Source: Nodosilinea sp. LEGE 06152 (GTDB lineage: Bacteria > Cyanobacteriota > Cyanobacteriia > Phormidesmidales > Phormidesmidaceae). From it: a stretch of 56,968 nt of DNA. The notes under the pieces are model-generated. The model had not been told where the DNA came from. It worked only from the letters and a program-made list of their open reading frames with translations, and did not search any database. The position numbers and the translations under genes were made by a program. How positions within the stretch are numbered: position 1 is the first letter of the stretch; each line of letters opens with the position of its first letter. Positions 16,516 to 23,788 of this stretch are shown here, in pieces. Where the stretch lies: positions 16,830-73,797 of the forward strand of contig NZ_JADEWR010000033.1 of the NCBI RefSeq assembly GCF_015207525.1, read 5' to 3'.

Positions 16516-16568
16516 TGAATTCGCTCTCTATAAATGACAAGTTTGACTGGTGAAATGAATTGTCCCTG

Positions 16569-17219
16569 TCACTGATCACTGAGTAGTACAGACAGGTGAG
16601 ATGGCATTGAACGGGTGTGGACCAACTGGCCTGTCGCCAGGTAATCGAGTTCTTCAGGGGTTGAGTGGCGGCCTAGCAAAGCGTTGCGGTGGGGCTGTCG
16701 GCCAAACCGGGCAATCACCTCTCGGTGGGCGCGCGCTTGGGAGGCAGAAAATGCCAGCAATTCGCGATGTTCAGGTAGGGCCTCTTGCACCAGTTCATCG
16801 GCCAATTGAACAGCCAAATCCAATTTTTTCAGCTCTTCAGAATGGCCCAGCGGCAGCAAGAAAAACGTTTTTTCCTAAGGTGTTTTTAGGGCGGCGTAAT
16901 GGCCGATATTAACGCCTTCTAATGCCAGTAGACAGGCTTTTGCATCCTGGGCGAAGGCTTGGGCTGTGCCTTGATAGCTCGTCCGGGAAAACTGATCAAG
17001 AAGAATGATGAGCGCTAGGCGCGATCGCGGTTCCTTCGCCCAGCTATCAAGTTCACCTCGGGCGGCCTGCTCAAGCAGCGGCAAAAAACGCTCGTTTTCA
17101 CTGGCGCTTATGCCACCTCGAAACCACCATTGCCACTGGCGAACGATGGCCGCCTGCCCCTGGTTGAGTTGATTGGGAAACCAGAACTGAAGAATAGTTT
17201 CAAAAGGTTGGATAGTCAT
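16569..17219 (-). pseudogene. DUF924 family gene interrupted by an in-frame amber codon
   Basis: The first part (from ATG 17219) reads MTIQPFETILQFWFPNQLNQ ... LIILLDQFSRTSYQGTAQAF ... IGHYAALKTP and then meets TAG at 16877-16875. The same frame continues without gap as EKTFFLLPLGHSEELKKLDL ... ARFGRQPHRNALLGRHSTPEE, the second half of DUF924. In the family this position is usually a Trp or similar before E-R/K-x-F-x-x-x-P-x-x-H-S-E, so one G-to-A change of TGG to TAG explains it. No indel is needed. The C-terminal half could restart at a TTG (16859), but a split protein is unlikely. Either a recent pseudogene, suppression, or a sequencing error. The family fold is TPR-like, function unknown. 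Confidence 0.85.
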
Positions 17220-17285
17220 GGTGTACATTTCTTTCTGCTGACCGTCAACGTGTGATGCCATTGTTTTGGCAAACTATGATGTGAC

Positions 17286-17768
17286 CTAAACTGACGCTAA
17301 CTGAATTGGCTGTCCCATCATTTTTTGAATTGACTCGGGTCGCATGGCTTCTTCATACTGAGGCACAAACTCTGGCGGCATAAACTCAAATAGGATGCGA
17401 TTTTCGGCCCAAAATTCAACTACGCTAAAGGGCACAACATCACCCCGGATACGGACAATTACCCGCCATCCCTCGCGCTGCCCAATCTGCTCAATTTGAT
17501 CGGGGCTAGTGGGCACCGAAATGGCGGCATGGGAAGGCATAAACTGAACGGGTGAAGTTTGACGAACTTTGGCCGACTCAGTATCGACTCCCGGCATCCA
17601 AGCATCGCCTTGCTTAAACACCACGATGTGGGTGCCGTAGTCGTCAAAAGGCATGACCAAAAAGCTACCGGGGACCAGAAATGTGTAGACCTTCCCTTGC
17701 CAGATTTCGGCTAAGACGCTGGCAACTCGCAGGGGCTCTTGAGCATCGATGGAAATGTGGTGAATCAT
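17286..17768 (-). CDS. Conserved hypothetical protein, VOC-like fold possible
   Basis: A 160-residue soluble protein starting MIHHISIDAQEPLRVASVLA, which resembles the first beta-alpha unit of glyoxalase/VOC proteins with a leading H-H. The second half has WRVIVRIRGDVVPFSVVEFW and ends with a Pro/Met-rich tail. Clear VOC metal-ligand spacing is not seen, so the relation is tentative. ATG at 17768 with a purine-rich GGAGGTAAATT upstream on the minus strand, a good ribosome-binding site. Nearby genes are also of unknown function, so context does not help. Confidence 0.7.
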   Translation of the reverse strand: MIHHISIDAQEPLRVASVLAEIWQGKVYTFLVPGSFLVMPFDDYGTHIVVFKQGDAWMPGVDTESAKVRQTSPVQFMPSHAAISVPTSPDQIEQIGQREGWRVIVRIRGDVVPFSVVEFWAENRILFEFMPPEFVPQYEEAMRPESIQKMMGQPIQLASV

Positions 17769-17847
17769 GTAAATTTACCTCCTGGTTGGGGTTGTTAGGG
17801 GTTAGGTGATGGTTTAACGCTGTTTTGCCTGGGGCAGGGGTGGCACA

Positions 17848-18042
17848 TCAATCTCTACCCCGCATCGCCGAAAAAAGCTTTGAGCACGGCAAACGCTGCT
17901 GAATTGTCGCTAAGTAGCGCGTGGTTTGAGTGGTCAAATACAATCGCTTCTTCTGCCGGTATATAGACAGACTAGGCAGTTTAGGGGCAGGCGTAGTTGC
18001 TAAAGCTCGATCGCTATCATCTAAAAAAACGTGAATCTTCAT
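17848..18042 (-). CDS. Small basic hypothetical protein (weak)
   Basis: A possible 64-residue protein, MKIHVFLDDSDRALATTPAP followed by a basic, Ser/Thr/Gln-rich stretch. A GGGAA purine run lies about 8 bases before its ATG (18042). I do not recognise it; the first residues could form a beta strand. It is in tandem with the VOC-like gene 80 bases downstream and behind the RTX gene. Could be spurious. Confidence 0.3.
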   Translation of the reverse strand: MKIHVFLDDSDRALATTPAPKLPSLSIYRQKKRLYLTTQTTRYLATIQQRLPCSKLFSAMRGRD

Positions 18043-18127
18043 AGGTTTATTCCCGTTGTAAGGCAACTGCAAAAAACAGCAATAGTGTTCAATTGAGTTA
18101 GGCGGAAAGCTTTGGTTTGAGCGTGGC

Positions 18128-19795
18128 CTAGACCACAACAATGTCCGCGTTACTTAGAGCAGGGGCACCGCTTAGTACGGCCACTAGCACCTGGGCTTGG
18201 CAGCCATTACCATCGCAGTCAAAGAATAATTCCCCTGACAGATTGTTGTAGATGAAGCGATCTTTGCCATCAGCGGCGGCTGTGCCTAAGCTAAATTGCT
18301 CTGGCGAAATGGGCGCGCCAGCTACCAATCCGCCACCAAAGCCCGCCGCTCGAATTAGGATGCGATCGCCTTCGGCAGCAAAATCAGTGATTTTGTCACC
18401 TCCTTGATGCAAGTTGTTAAAGCGGAACGCATCGTAACCCTCGCCACCGGTTAGAATGTCGACTCCTTTGCCGCCAATAAGGGTGTCATTGCCGTCTTCA
18501 CCAAGCAAAATGTCATCGCCAGAATTGCCACTGAGCCCATCGTCACCTGCTCCTCCTCGCAGCAGGTCATCTCCGCTTAGGCCTCGGATGCGATCGCTGC
18601 CACCCTGGCCATCAATGATGTCGCCGGAGTCTTTAAAGCCCTCAAATCTGTTGTCCAAATCGCCTAAAAAGATCGTGTCGGTGTCGAAGGCAACCTGAAT
18701 GTCTTCATCAACAACCTGTAAAACCGATTCCTGCTGGAACTGTTGCTTATAGGCCTGGATAATTTGAGCGATCGCTGCTTCATTTTCTACGGTGTCTTCA
18801 AAAATGAGCGAGACGATTTTGCTGGGCTCTTGAACCAGGTCATTTGTGCTGCTGAGGAACTGCCCATCAGCGTCGTAAACCGTGAGCCCATCGGGAAATC
18901 GCGAGGTAATCTCCTGATTTAAGAACTGCTGAAACTCTGCCTCTGAAACTTCGCCACCTCCGGCAATGTTGCGACCAAAGTAAAGATCGGTTTGGATCAG
19001 TTCTGGAATCGGGTCATTATCGATTAGATCTTCCGATTGGCTAAAGCCTACTTTAACCGCTTCGTTGACGATTTCTAAAACCGATTCTTGCTGGAACTGT
19101 TGCTTGTAGGCAGCAATAATCTGATCGATACTTTGCTCATTTGCTACCGTGTCTTCAAAAATGAGCGAGACCACCTGGCTGGGCTCTTGAACCAAGTTTC
19201 CGGTGCTATCTAAGAACTGCCCATCGGCATCATAGACCGTCAGACCATTGGGAAATCGCGGTGTAATTTCGGCGTCGATAAACGCTTGAAACTCAGCCTC
19301 TGAGACCTGGCCGCCCCCCGCGATGTTGCGCCCAAAGTACAGATCTTCCTGAATCAGCTCTGGAACTGGGTCATTCTCAATCAGGTCGTCGGCCTCGTCA
19401 AAGCCAACCTTGAGGTAATCGGCGTTGACAATTTCTAAAACTGATTCTTGCTGAAACTGCTGTTTGTAAGCTTCGATAAGTTGGTCAACTTCTGCCTGGT
19501 TTTCCAGAGTGTTCTCAAAGATGAGGGTGACTACCTGGCTGGGTTCTTGAATTAGGCTACCGGTGCTGTCTAGGAACTGCCCATCGGCGTCGTAAACCGT
19601 CAGCCCGTCGGGAAATCGCGGTGTGATTTCGGCATCGATAAACGCCTGAAAATCGGCTTCTGAAACTTCACCGCCACCGGCAATATTGCGCCCGAAATAT
19701 AGATCCTGCTGAACGAGCCCAGGGCTAATACGATTGGATTCCACACCTGACACGACTTGTTGGGTATGGGTTTCTGCATAAATTGGGGGGACCAT
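18128..19795 (-). CDS. Three DUF3574 domains fused to RTX calcium-binding repeats
   Basis: A 555-residue protein of unusual build. Three DUF3574-like modules lie at about residues 30-133, 150-253 and 269-373, with a period of 119-120 residues. Each reads DLYFGRNIAGGG, then ITPRFPDGLTVYDADGQF, then a VQEPS segment and YKQQFQQESVL. Next are hemolysin-type GGxGxD nonapeptides (about 395-460, for example GGAGDDGLSGNSGDD), which bind calcium and are usual in type I secreted proteins. The C-terminal 90 residues (ILIRAAGFGGGL ... FIYNNLSGELFFD ... SNADIVVV) match the end of the neighbouring RTX gene. No N-terminal signal peptide, fitting type I export. I chose ATG 19795 because AAAGGACA precedes it; the ORF opens earlier (19876). 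Confidence 0.85.
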   Translation of the reverse strand: MVPPIYAETHTQQVVSGVESNRISPGLVQQDLYFGRNIAGGGEVSEADFQAFIDAEITPRFPDGLTVYDADGQFLDSTGSLIQEPSQVVTLIFENTLENQAEVDQLIEAYKQQFQQESVLEIVNADYLKVGFDEADDLIENDPVPELIQEDLYFGRNIAGGGQVSEAEFQAFIDAEITPRFPNGLTVYDADGQFLDSTGNLVQEPSQVVSLIFEDTVANEQSIDQIIAAYKQQFQQESVLEIVNEAVKVGFSQSEDLIDNDPIPELIQTDLYFGRNIAGGGEVSEAEFQQFLNQEITSRFPDGLTVYDADGQFLSSTNDLVQEPSKIVSLIFEDTVENEAAIAQIIQAYKQQFQQESVLQVVDEDIQVAFDTDTIFLGDLDNRFEGFKDSGDIIDGQGGSDRIRGLSGDDLLRGGAGDDGLSGNSGDDILLGEDGNDTLIGGKGVDILTGGEGYDAFRFNNLHQGGDKITDFAAEGDRILIRAAGFGGGLVAGAPISPEQFSLGTAAADGKDRFIYNNLSGELFFDCDGNGCQAQVLVAVLSGAPALSNADIVVV

Positions 19796-19896
19796 AGCGT
19801 GTCCTTTTGTCTGTATGTCTGTATTCAGAATTAATCTGCTGTAAGGAGGCTCGTGAGGGAGCAGAGCCCCCTGCATGAGCCTCTGGACGAGGCGGC

Positions 19897-21963
19897 CTAG
19901 ACCACAACAATGTCGGCGTTGCTAATCGTCGGCGCACCGCCCAGCGTGGCCAGCAGCACCTGGGCATGGCTGCCGGTGCCGTCGCGGTCAAAGAACAGTT
20001 CGCCGGAGGTGTTGTTGTAGATGAACCGATCGCTGCCATCAGCAGCCGCAGCACCCAGCACAAACTGACTGGCTGAAATTGCCGCACCGGCATTTAACCC
20101 ACCGCCAAAGCCCGCCGCCCGAATTAGGATCTGGTCGTCAGCGGCGACAAAATCAGTGATGATGTCGCCCGCCTGATCTAAGTGGTCAAAGCGGAAGGAG
20201 TCGCTGCCCTCGTTCCCCGTTAGGGTGTCTGCACCCTTGCCGCCTAGCAGGGTGTCGTTCCCCAACCCGCCGAGCAGGGTGTCGCTGTTGACGCTGCCGA
20301 CGATGTTGTCATGGCCTGCGCCCCCCTCGATGGTGAGCTGAATGCGGTTTAGCTCCAGGTGATCGGCTTTGATTTGGTCGTTGCCGTTGCCGCCGGACAC
20401 CAGCAGGCGATCGCTGGCATCGGCCCGAAAGATCGAAACGTTGGCGGTTAGCCCAGAGACCACTACATCGTGACCTGAGGTAGCGATGCGAATGGCATCG
20501 TGACGATCTGAACCGGTGATGTTGATGGTGTCGATTTCACCATCGCCTCCAGCAGTGCCCGAAATTCCTAAATTTAGGTTGATTTGCTTGATGTCGGTGC
20601 CGGTCAGATCATTGATATTGACGGTGTCAGCGCCCCCAAAGGCTCGGAAGTCTACCTGCTCCAGGTTGTTGGTATCCATCACCACGGCACCAACGTTGCG
20701 CAGGAAGGTGAATCGCTCGCCGTTGGCTAGCATGTCAATGATTTCGCTGGCACCGGAGCCGTTGAAGAGCATCGTGTCATAGCCGGCACCACCGTCGATG
20801 CGGTCATTTCCTTCGCCGGGGTTCCAGAGAAACGCGTCTTTGCCCGCCCCTAAGAACGCGATGTCGTTGCCGCGCTTGCCATCGACAAAGTCGTTGCCGT
20901 CGCCGCCCAGCAGCGTGTCGTCTGCGGCACCGCCCAGCAGCAGGTCGTCGCCTTTGCCGCCATCCAGCAAAAGCTGCATGGCCCCCGCTGGAGAACTGCT
21001 GGGGTCGGCCAGGAGATTGGTGGCGTCAATCGTGTCGTTGCCGCCTAGGCCATTGACCACTAGCAGGTCTTGCCCCAGATCGGCCCCCAAAATCTTGACC
21101 TCGGCCCCCAGCCCCGACACCGTGGCGCTATTGCCAATGCCGCTGATATTGAGCACGTCGTTGCGGTGAGAGGCATTGAGGGTGGTGAGGTCGGGTGAGC
21201 CATCCCCGGTAGTTGAGCCCGGGGCCACTAGGTTGACTTCGACAGTTTGCAACCCAGCCCCGGTTAGGTCGTCAATGGTAACCTCATCGAAGCCCGCCAA
21301 TGGGTTGATGACGAGGCGATCGCGATCGCCGTCGCCGCCCACAATGTCAACCTGAGCGGCTAGGCCTTTGACAGTGGTTTTGCCCGCGCCTCCGCTGACC
21401 TTGATAGCATCACCATTGCCTGAGCCATTGAGGATAATGGTATCGGTGGCCCCGTCACCAGCCGTCGAGCCAGCGGCGGCCAGATTGAGGTTGATCTGCT
21501 TGACGTCGGTGCCCGTCAGGTCGTTGATGGTGATGGTATCGGCTCCGCCCAGAGCGTTAAAGTCGACCTGCTCCAGGTCGTTCGTATCCATCAGCACGTT
21601 GGCTATATCGCGGAAAAAGCGCAGCCGCTCGCCCACCGCAGACATATCAACCTGTTCAGCGATATTGGCACCGTTAAAGAGCATGGTGTCGTAGCCGTTG
21701 CCGCCTTCAATGGTGTCGTTGTCTTCGCCGGGGTTCCAGCCAAAGAGGTCGTTGCCATCGCCGAGAAAGGCCAGGTCGTCGCCATCGCCGCCGAAGACCG
21801 AGTCATTGCCTGCGCCAGCCAGCAGTGTGTCGTTGCCGTCGAGGCTGGCGATCAGGTCATCACCGTCTAAGCCAAAAATTGTGTCGATCTCTTCGGTGCC
21901 CAGCAAGTTGCCCAGGCCAGAGGTGCCAAAGTCGCTGTCGTTGCTACCCGTAATAAGCGCCAT
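19897..21963 (-). CDS. RTX hemolysin-type calcium-binding protein
   Basis: A 688-residue acidic protein made mostly of Gly/Asp-rich calcium-binding nonapeptides in three clusters (about residues 25-90, 335-400 and 555-600). These are joined by two related spacer blocks, each with the words YDTMLFNG, VMDTN(D/N)LEQVDF and GGADT(I/V)(T/N)INDLTGTD. The last 90 residues match the downstream RTX protein, suggesting a shared secretion or fold module. No signal peptide and no catalytic domain; probably a cell-surface or released protein exported by a type I system encoded elsewhere. ATG at 21963 is preceded by AAGGAAG. Tandem with the DUF3574-RTX gene, 101 bases apart, perhaps one transcript. Confidence 0.87.
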   Translation of the reverse strand: MALITGSNDSDFGTSGLGNLLGTEEIDTIFGLDGDDLIASLDGNDTLLAGAGNDSVFGGDGDDLAFLGDGNDLFGWNPGEDNDTIEGGNGYDTMLFNGANIAEQVDMSAVGERLRFFRDIANVLMDTNDLEQVDFNALGGADTITINDLTGTDVKQINLNLAAAGSTAGDGATDTIILNGSGNGDAIKVSGGAGKTTVKGLAAQVDIVGGDGDRDRLVINPLAGFDEVTIDDLTGAGLQTVEVNLVAPGSTTGDGSPDLTTLNASHRNDVLNISGIGNSATVSGLGAEVKILGADLGQDLLVVNGLGGNDTIDATNLLADPSSSPAGAMQLLLDGGKGDDLLLGGAADDTLLGGDGNDFVDGKRGNDIAFLGAGKDAFLWNPGEGNDRIDGGAGYDTMLFNGSGASEIIDMLANGERFTFLRNVGAVVMDTNNLEQVDFRAFGGADTVNINDLTGTDIKQINLNLGISGTAGGDGEIDTINITGSDRHDAIRIATSGHDVVVSGLTANVSIFRADASDRLLVSGGNGNDQIKADHLELNRIQLTIEGGAGHDNIVGSVNSDTLLGGLGNDTLLGGKGADTLTGNEGSDSFRFDHLDQAGDIITDFVAADDQILIRAAGFGGGLNAGAAISASQFVLGAAAADGSDRFIYNNTSGELFFDRDGTGSHAQVLLATLGGAPTISNADIVVV

Positions 21964-22226
21964 GATCAAACTTCCTTTTGGTGTAAATAACTTGGGTGTG
22001 CAGGGCGTAAGATGTTGCTTTGCGTTGGCGAAGCCTCCCGGAACGGGAATCGCCGTTCCCCGCTCAAAGACAACGGTGAAACCATCCCAAGGGGAAACAC
22101 ATCCCCTCAGGTTTGGCCGTCTTCATATCGGAAGGCACTAAGTGCTAGGTGGGTTACGCAGTCGCCACCTAAGGACAACTTTGCTAAACCCAAAAATTTA
22201 GAGGTTAGGGCGATCGAGCTAATTAC
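21964..22226. other. Spacer upstream of the RTX gene with a dispersed repeat fragment
   Basis: About 260 bases. It holds GCGTTGGCGAAGCCTCCCG (about 22023-22041), the inverse of the core word of the array at 5061-5251, and short hairpins such as GGAACGGGAATCGCCGTTCC. No gene seen; the RTX promoter should lie here on the minus strand. Confidence 0.45.
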
Positions 22227-22862
22227 TCACGCGTTGGCAGCGGCCATAGACATGGCGAAGGCTCTACCTGCTGCCCGATATTTTTCAACATCCTTTGGGG
22301 TTGCCGGTTGGCAATCGGTGGTGTCGCCATATAACGTACTAAACTCTCGATGCCATCCGGCAAATTCGAGCACGATACCGTCTGGGTCTTGAAAATAGAT
22401 CGAACTCACAAAGGTCTGGTCATTGACCTGATCTGAGGCCTGCATCGGCGAGTTATCGTGGTGAATTACCGGACTGACCTGAACACCCTTCTCGATCAGT
22501 TTTTGCCGATAGGCCTCAATGTTTTCCGCTGGCACGTTAAAGGCGAAATGATTCATTGATCCATGGGATGAGACTAAGGAAGCTGGATCGTTAAAATCAA
22601 CTGCCATATCCAAACTTCCGCGAGGATTTGAGAGGCCGGGTTGGCGCTCGGCTGCTTCGGGGAACCAAAAGAAGGCGATGCACTCGCCCTCACCCATGTC
22701 GAAGAAGAAGTGCTGCCCAAGACCGGCCGGCAGATCGAAGGCTTTGATAAGCTTCATGCCGAGCACGTTGGTGTAAAACTCAACCGTGCGTTCCATGTCT
22801 TTGCAGACTAGGGCGACATGGTTTAGACCCATGATTTTGAATTCAGAATTTGTGTTCTGCAT
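22227..22862 (-). CDS. VOC family (glyoxalase/dioxygenase fold) protein
   Basis: A 211-residue two-module VOC protein. The metal-ligand pattern is visible: His in LNHVALVCKDMERTVEFY, His in MNHFAFNVPAENIEAY, and Glu in DPDGIVLEFAGWH. Members include glyoxalase I, ring-cleavage dioxygenases and fosfomycin or bleomycin resistance proteins; the substrate here is not predictable. A C-terminal tail of about 40 residues (ATPKDVEKYRAAGRAF) lies beyond the fold. ATG 22862 has AGGAGA 8-9 bases upstream, better than the earlier ATG at 22880. Stands alone between the RTX and repeat-protein genes. Confidence 0.85.
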   Translation of the reverse strand: MQNTNSEFKIMGLNHVALVCKDMERTVEFYTNVLGMKLIKAFDLPAGLGQHFFFDMGEGECIAFFWFPEAAERQPGLSNPRGSLDMAVDFNDPASLVSSHGSMNHFAFNVPAENIEAYRQKLIEKGVQVSPVIHHDNSPMQASDQVNDQTFVSSIYFQDPDGIVLEFAGWHREFSTLYGDTTDCQPATPKDVEKYRAAGRAFAMSMAAANA

Positions 22863-23036
22863 CGAATATTTCTCCTGCATAGTTGGGGGCTTTACTGTGC
22901 TGTTCAGAATGTGATTTGATATTGAGTTCTTTGCAATACTTGTTCTGAACCTGGGCGTTTAAGGTTGAGTGGAGCAGTGTCCCCAGAAAAGGCGAGAGAC
23001 ACTGCTTAGGCCATGAGTCATCTACAAAACCACAAC

Positions 23037-23486
23037 TTAGCGAGTTAGGCTGAATCCTAGATGTTCTCGCTGCAGTTCATTAAAATCGACGGCATCTTTG
23101 TCGAGGTTTTCTTGACGCAGCCGATCGAAGTCAACCGCGTTAGATTTCTCCAGGTTTTCTTGACGCAGGCGGTCAAAGTTAACAGCACCTTTCTCGAGAT
23201 TTTCTTGACGCAGCTGATCGAAATCAATCACGTTGGATTTCTCCAGGTTCTCGCGACGGACGCTGTCAAGGTCAACGGCACTTTTCTCAAGGTTTTCTTG
23301 ACGCAGCCGATCTAATTTAGCGGTGTTAGATTTTTCCAGATTCTCGCGACGGACGCTGTCAAAGTCAACGGCATCTTTGTCGAGGTTTTCCCGGCGCAGC
23401 TGGTCAAAGTCAACTGCATAGGCTGCGGGAACAATCGCGATCGCAGCAACAGAAGCAGCCAATATAGACAGTGCAAAACGTTTCAT
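23037..23486 (-). CDS. Exported protein of eight 15/16-residue tandem repeats
   Basis: A 149-residue protein not matched to a known family. A Sec signal peptide covers residues 1-24 (cleavage after PAAYA). Everything else is eight tandem units of the form VDFDxLRxENLEKS(N)A. They alternate between 15 and 16 residues, so the true period is about 31. The units are strongly charged, with R-(R/Q)-E-N-L-(E/D)-K fixed, and would form regular helical hairpins or a solenoid. The last unit decays (FNELQREHLGFSLTR). Repeat copies are also similar at DNA level, a sign of recent expansion. It is directly downstream of the STAND-SARP gene on the same strand, with operator-like repeats in between. Confidence 0.82.
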   Translation of the reverse strand: MKRFALSILAASVAAIAIVPAAYAVDFDQLRRENLDKDAVDFDSVRRENLEKSNTAKLDRLRQENLEKSAVDLDSVRRENLEKSNVIDFDQLRQENLEKGAVNFDRLRQENLEKSNAVDFDRLRQENLDKDAVDFNELQREHLGFSLTR

Positions 23487-23561
23487 GGGTTTGACTCCTA
23501 GGGGGTGAGTAAATCAGTTCAGGTGTAGATGTCGAACCGAGTCATCTATCAGATTGTTTTC

Positions 23562-23615
23562 ACCCTAAAGGTCGAGGCGTTACTAAAGCGTTCCAGGGCG
23601 TTCCGGCAGCGTTCT
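23562..23615 (-). promoter_or_regulatory. Four SARP-operator-like heptamers and a -10 box upstream of the repeat-protein gene
   Basis: On the plus strand: GCGTTAC (23577), GCGTTCC (23588), GCGTTCC (23598) and GCGTTCT (23609), spaced 11, 10 and 11 bp. On the minus strand, which is the direction of the downstream gene, a TAGGGT (23567-23562) lies 9 bases after the last heptamer. It could serve as a -10 box. SARP regulators bind 7-bp direct repeats at one-turn spacing about 8 bp before the -10. Regulation by the neighbouring SARP-domain protein is inference. Confidence 0.6.
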
Positions 23616-23788
23616 GTTGAGCTGGCTAGGGGTAAATGCAGTGGATAAAAGGGCATTTCGCCGTCACCAGTTCAGTCCAGACAGTTCTGCCGGAATGTTG
23701 CAAAATCTAAACGTCCCCACATTGGAACGGTTTGAAAACTTCCCGATGTCCTAATTGACTGAGCGATAGCTATAGCGGTGAAGTTGAC
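23616..23788. other. Spacer between the STAND-SARP gene and the repeat-protein gene
   Basis: Remainder of the 302-base gap. Holds no gene; contains the end of the STAND-SARP transcript and, beyond it, the operator-like heptamers listed separately. Confidence 0.4.

Noticed and set aside
17848..18141. 97-codon version of the small ORF behind the RTX gene
   Set aside because: The first 33 residues are not protein-like and the ORF overlaps the RTX stop; only the shorter 18042 start is kept, at low confidence.
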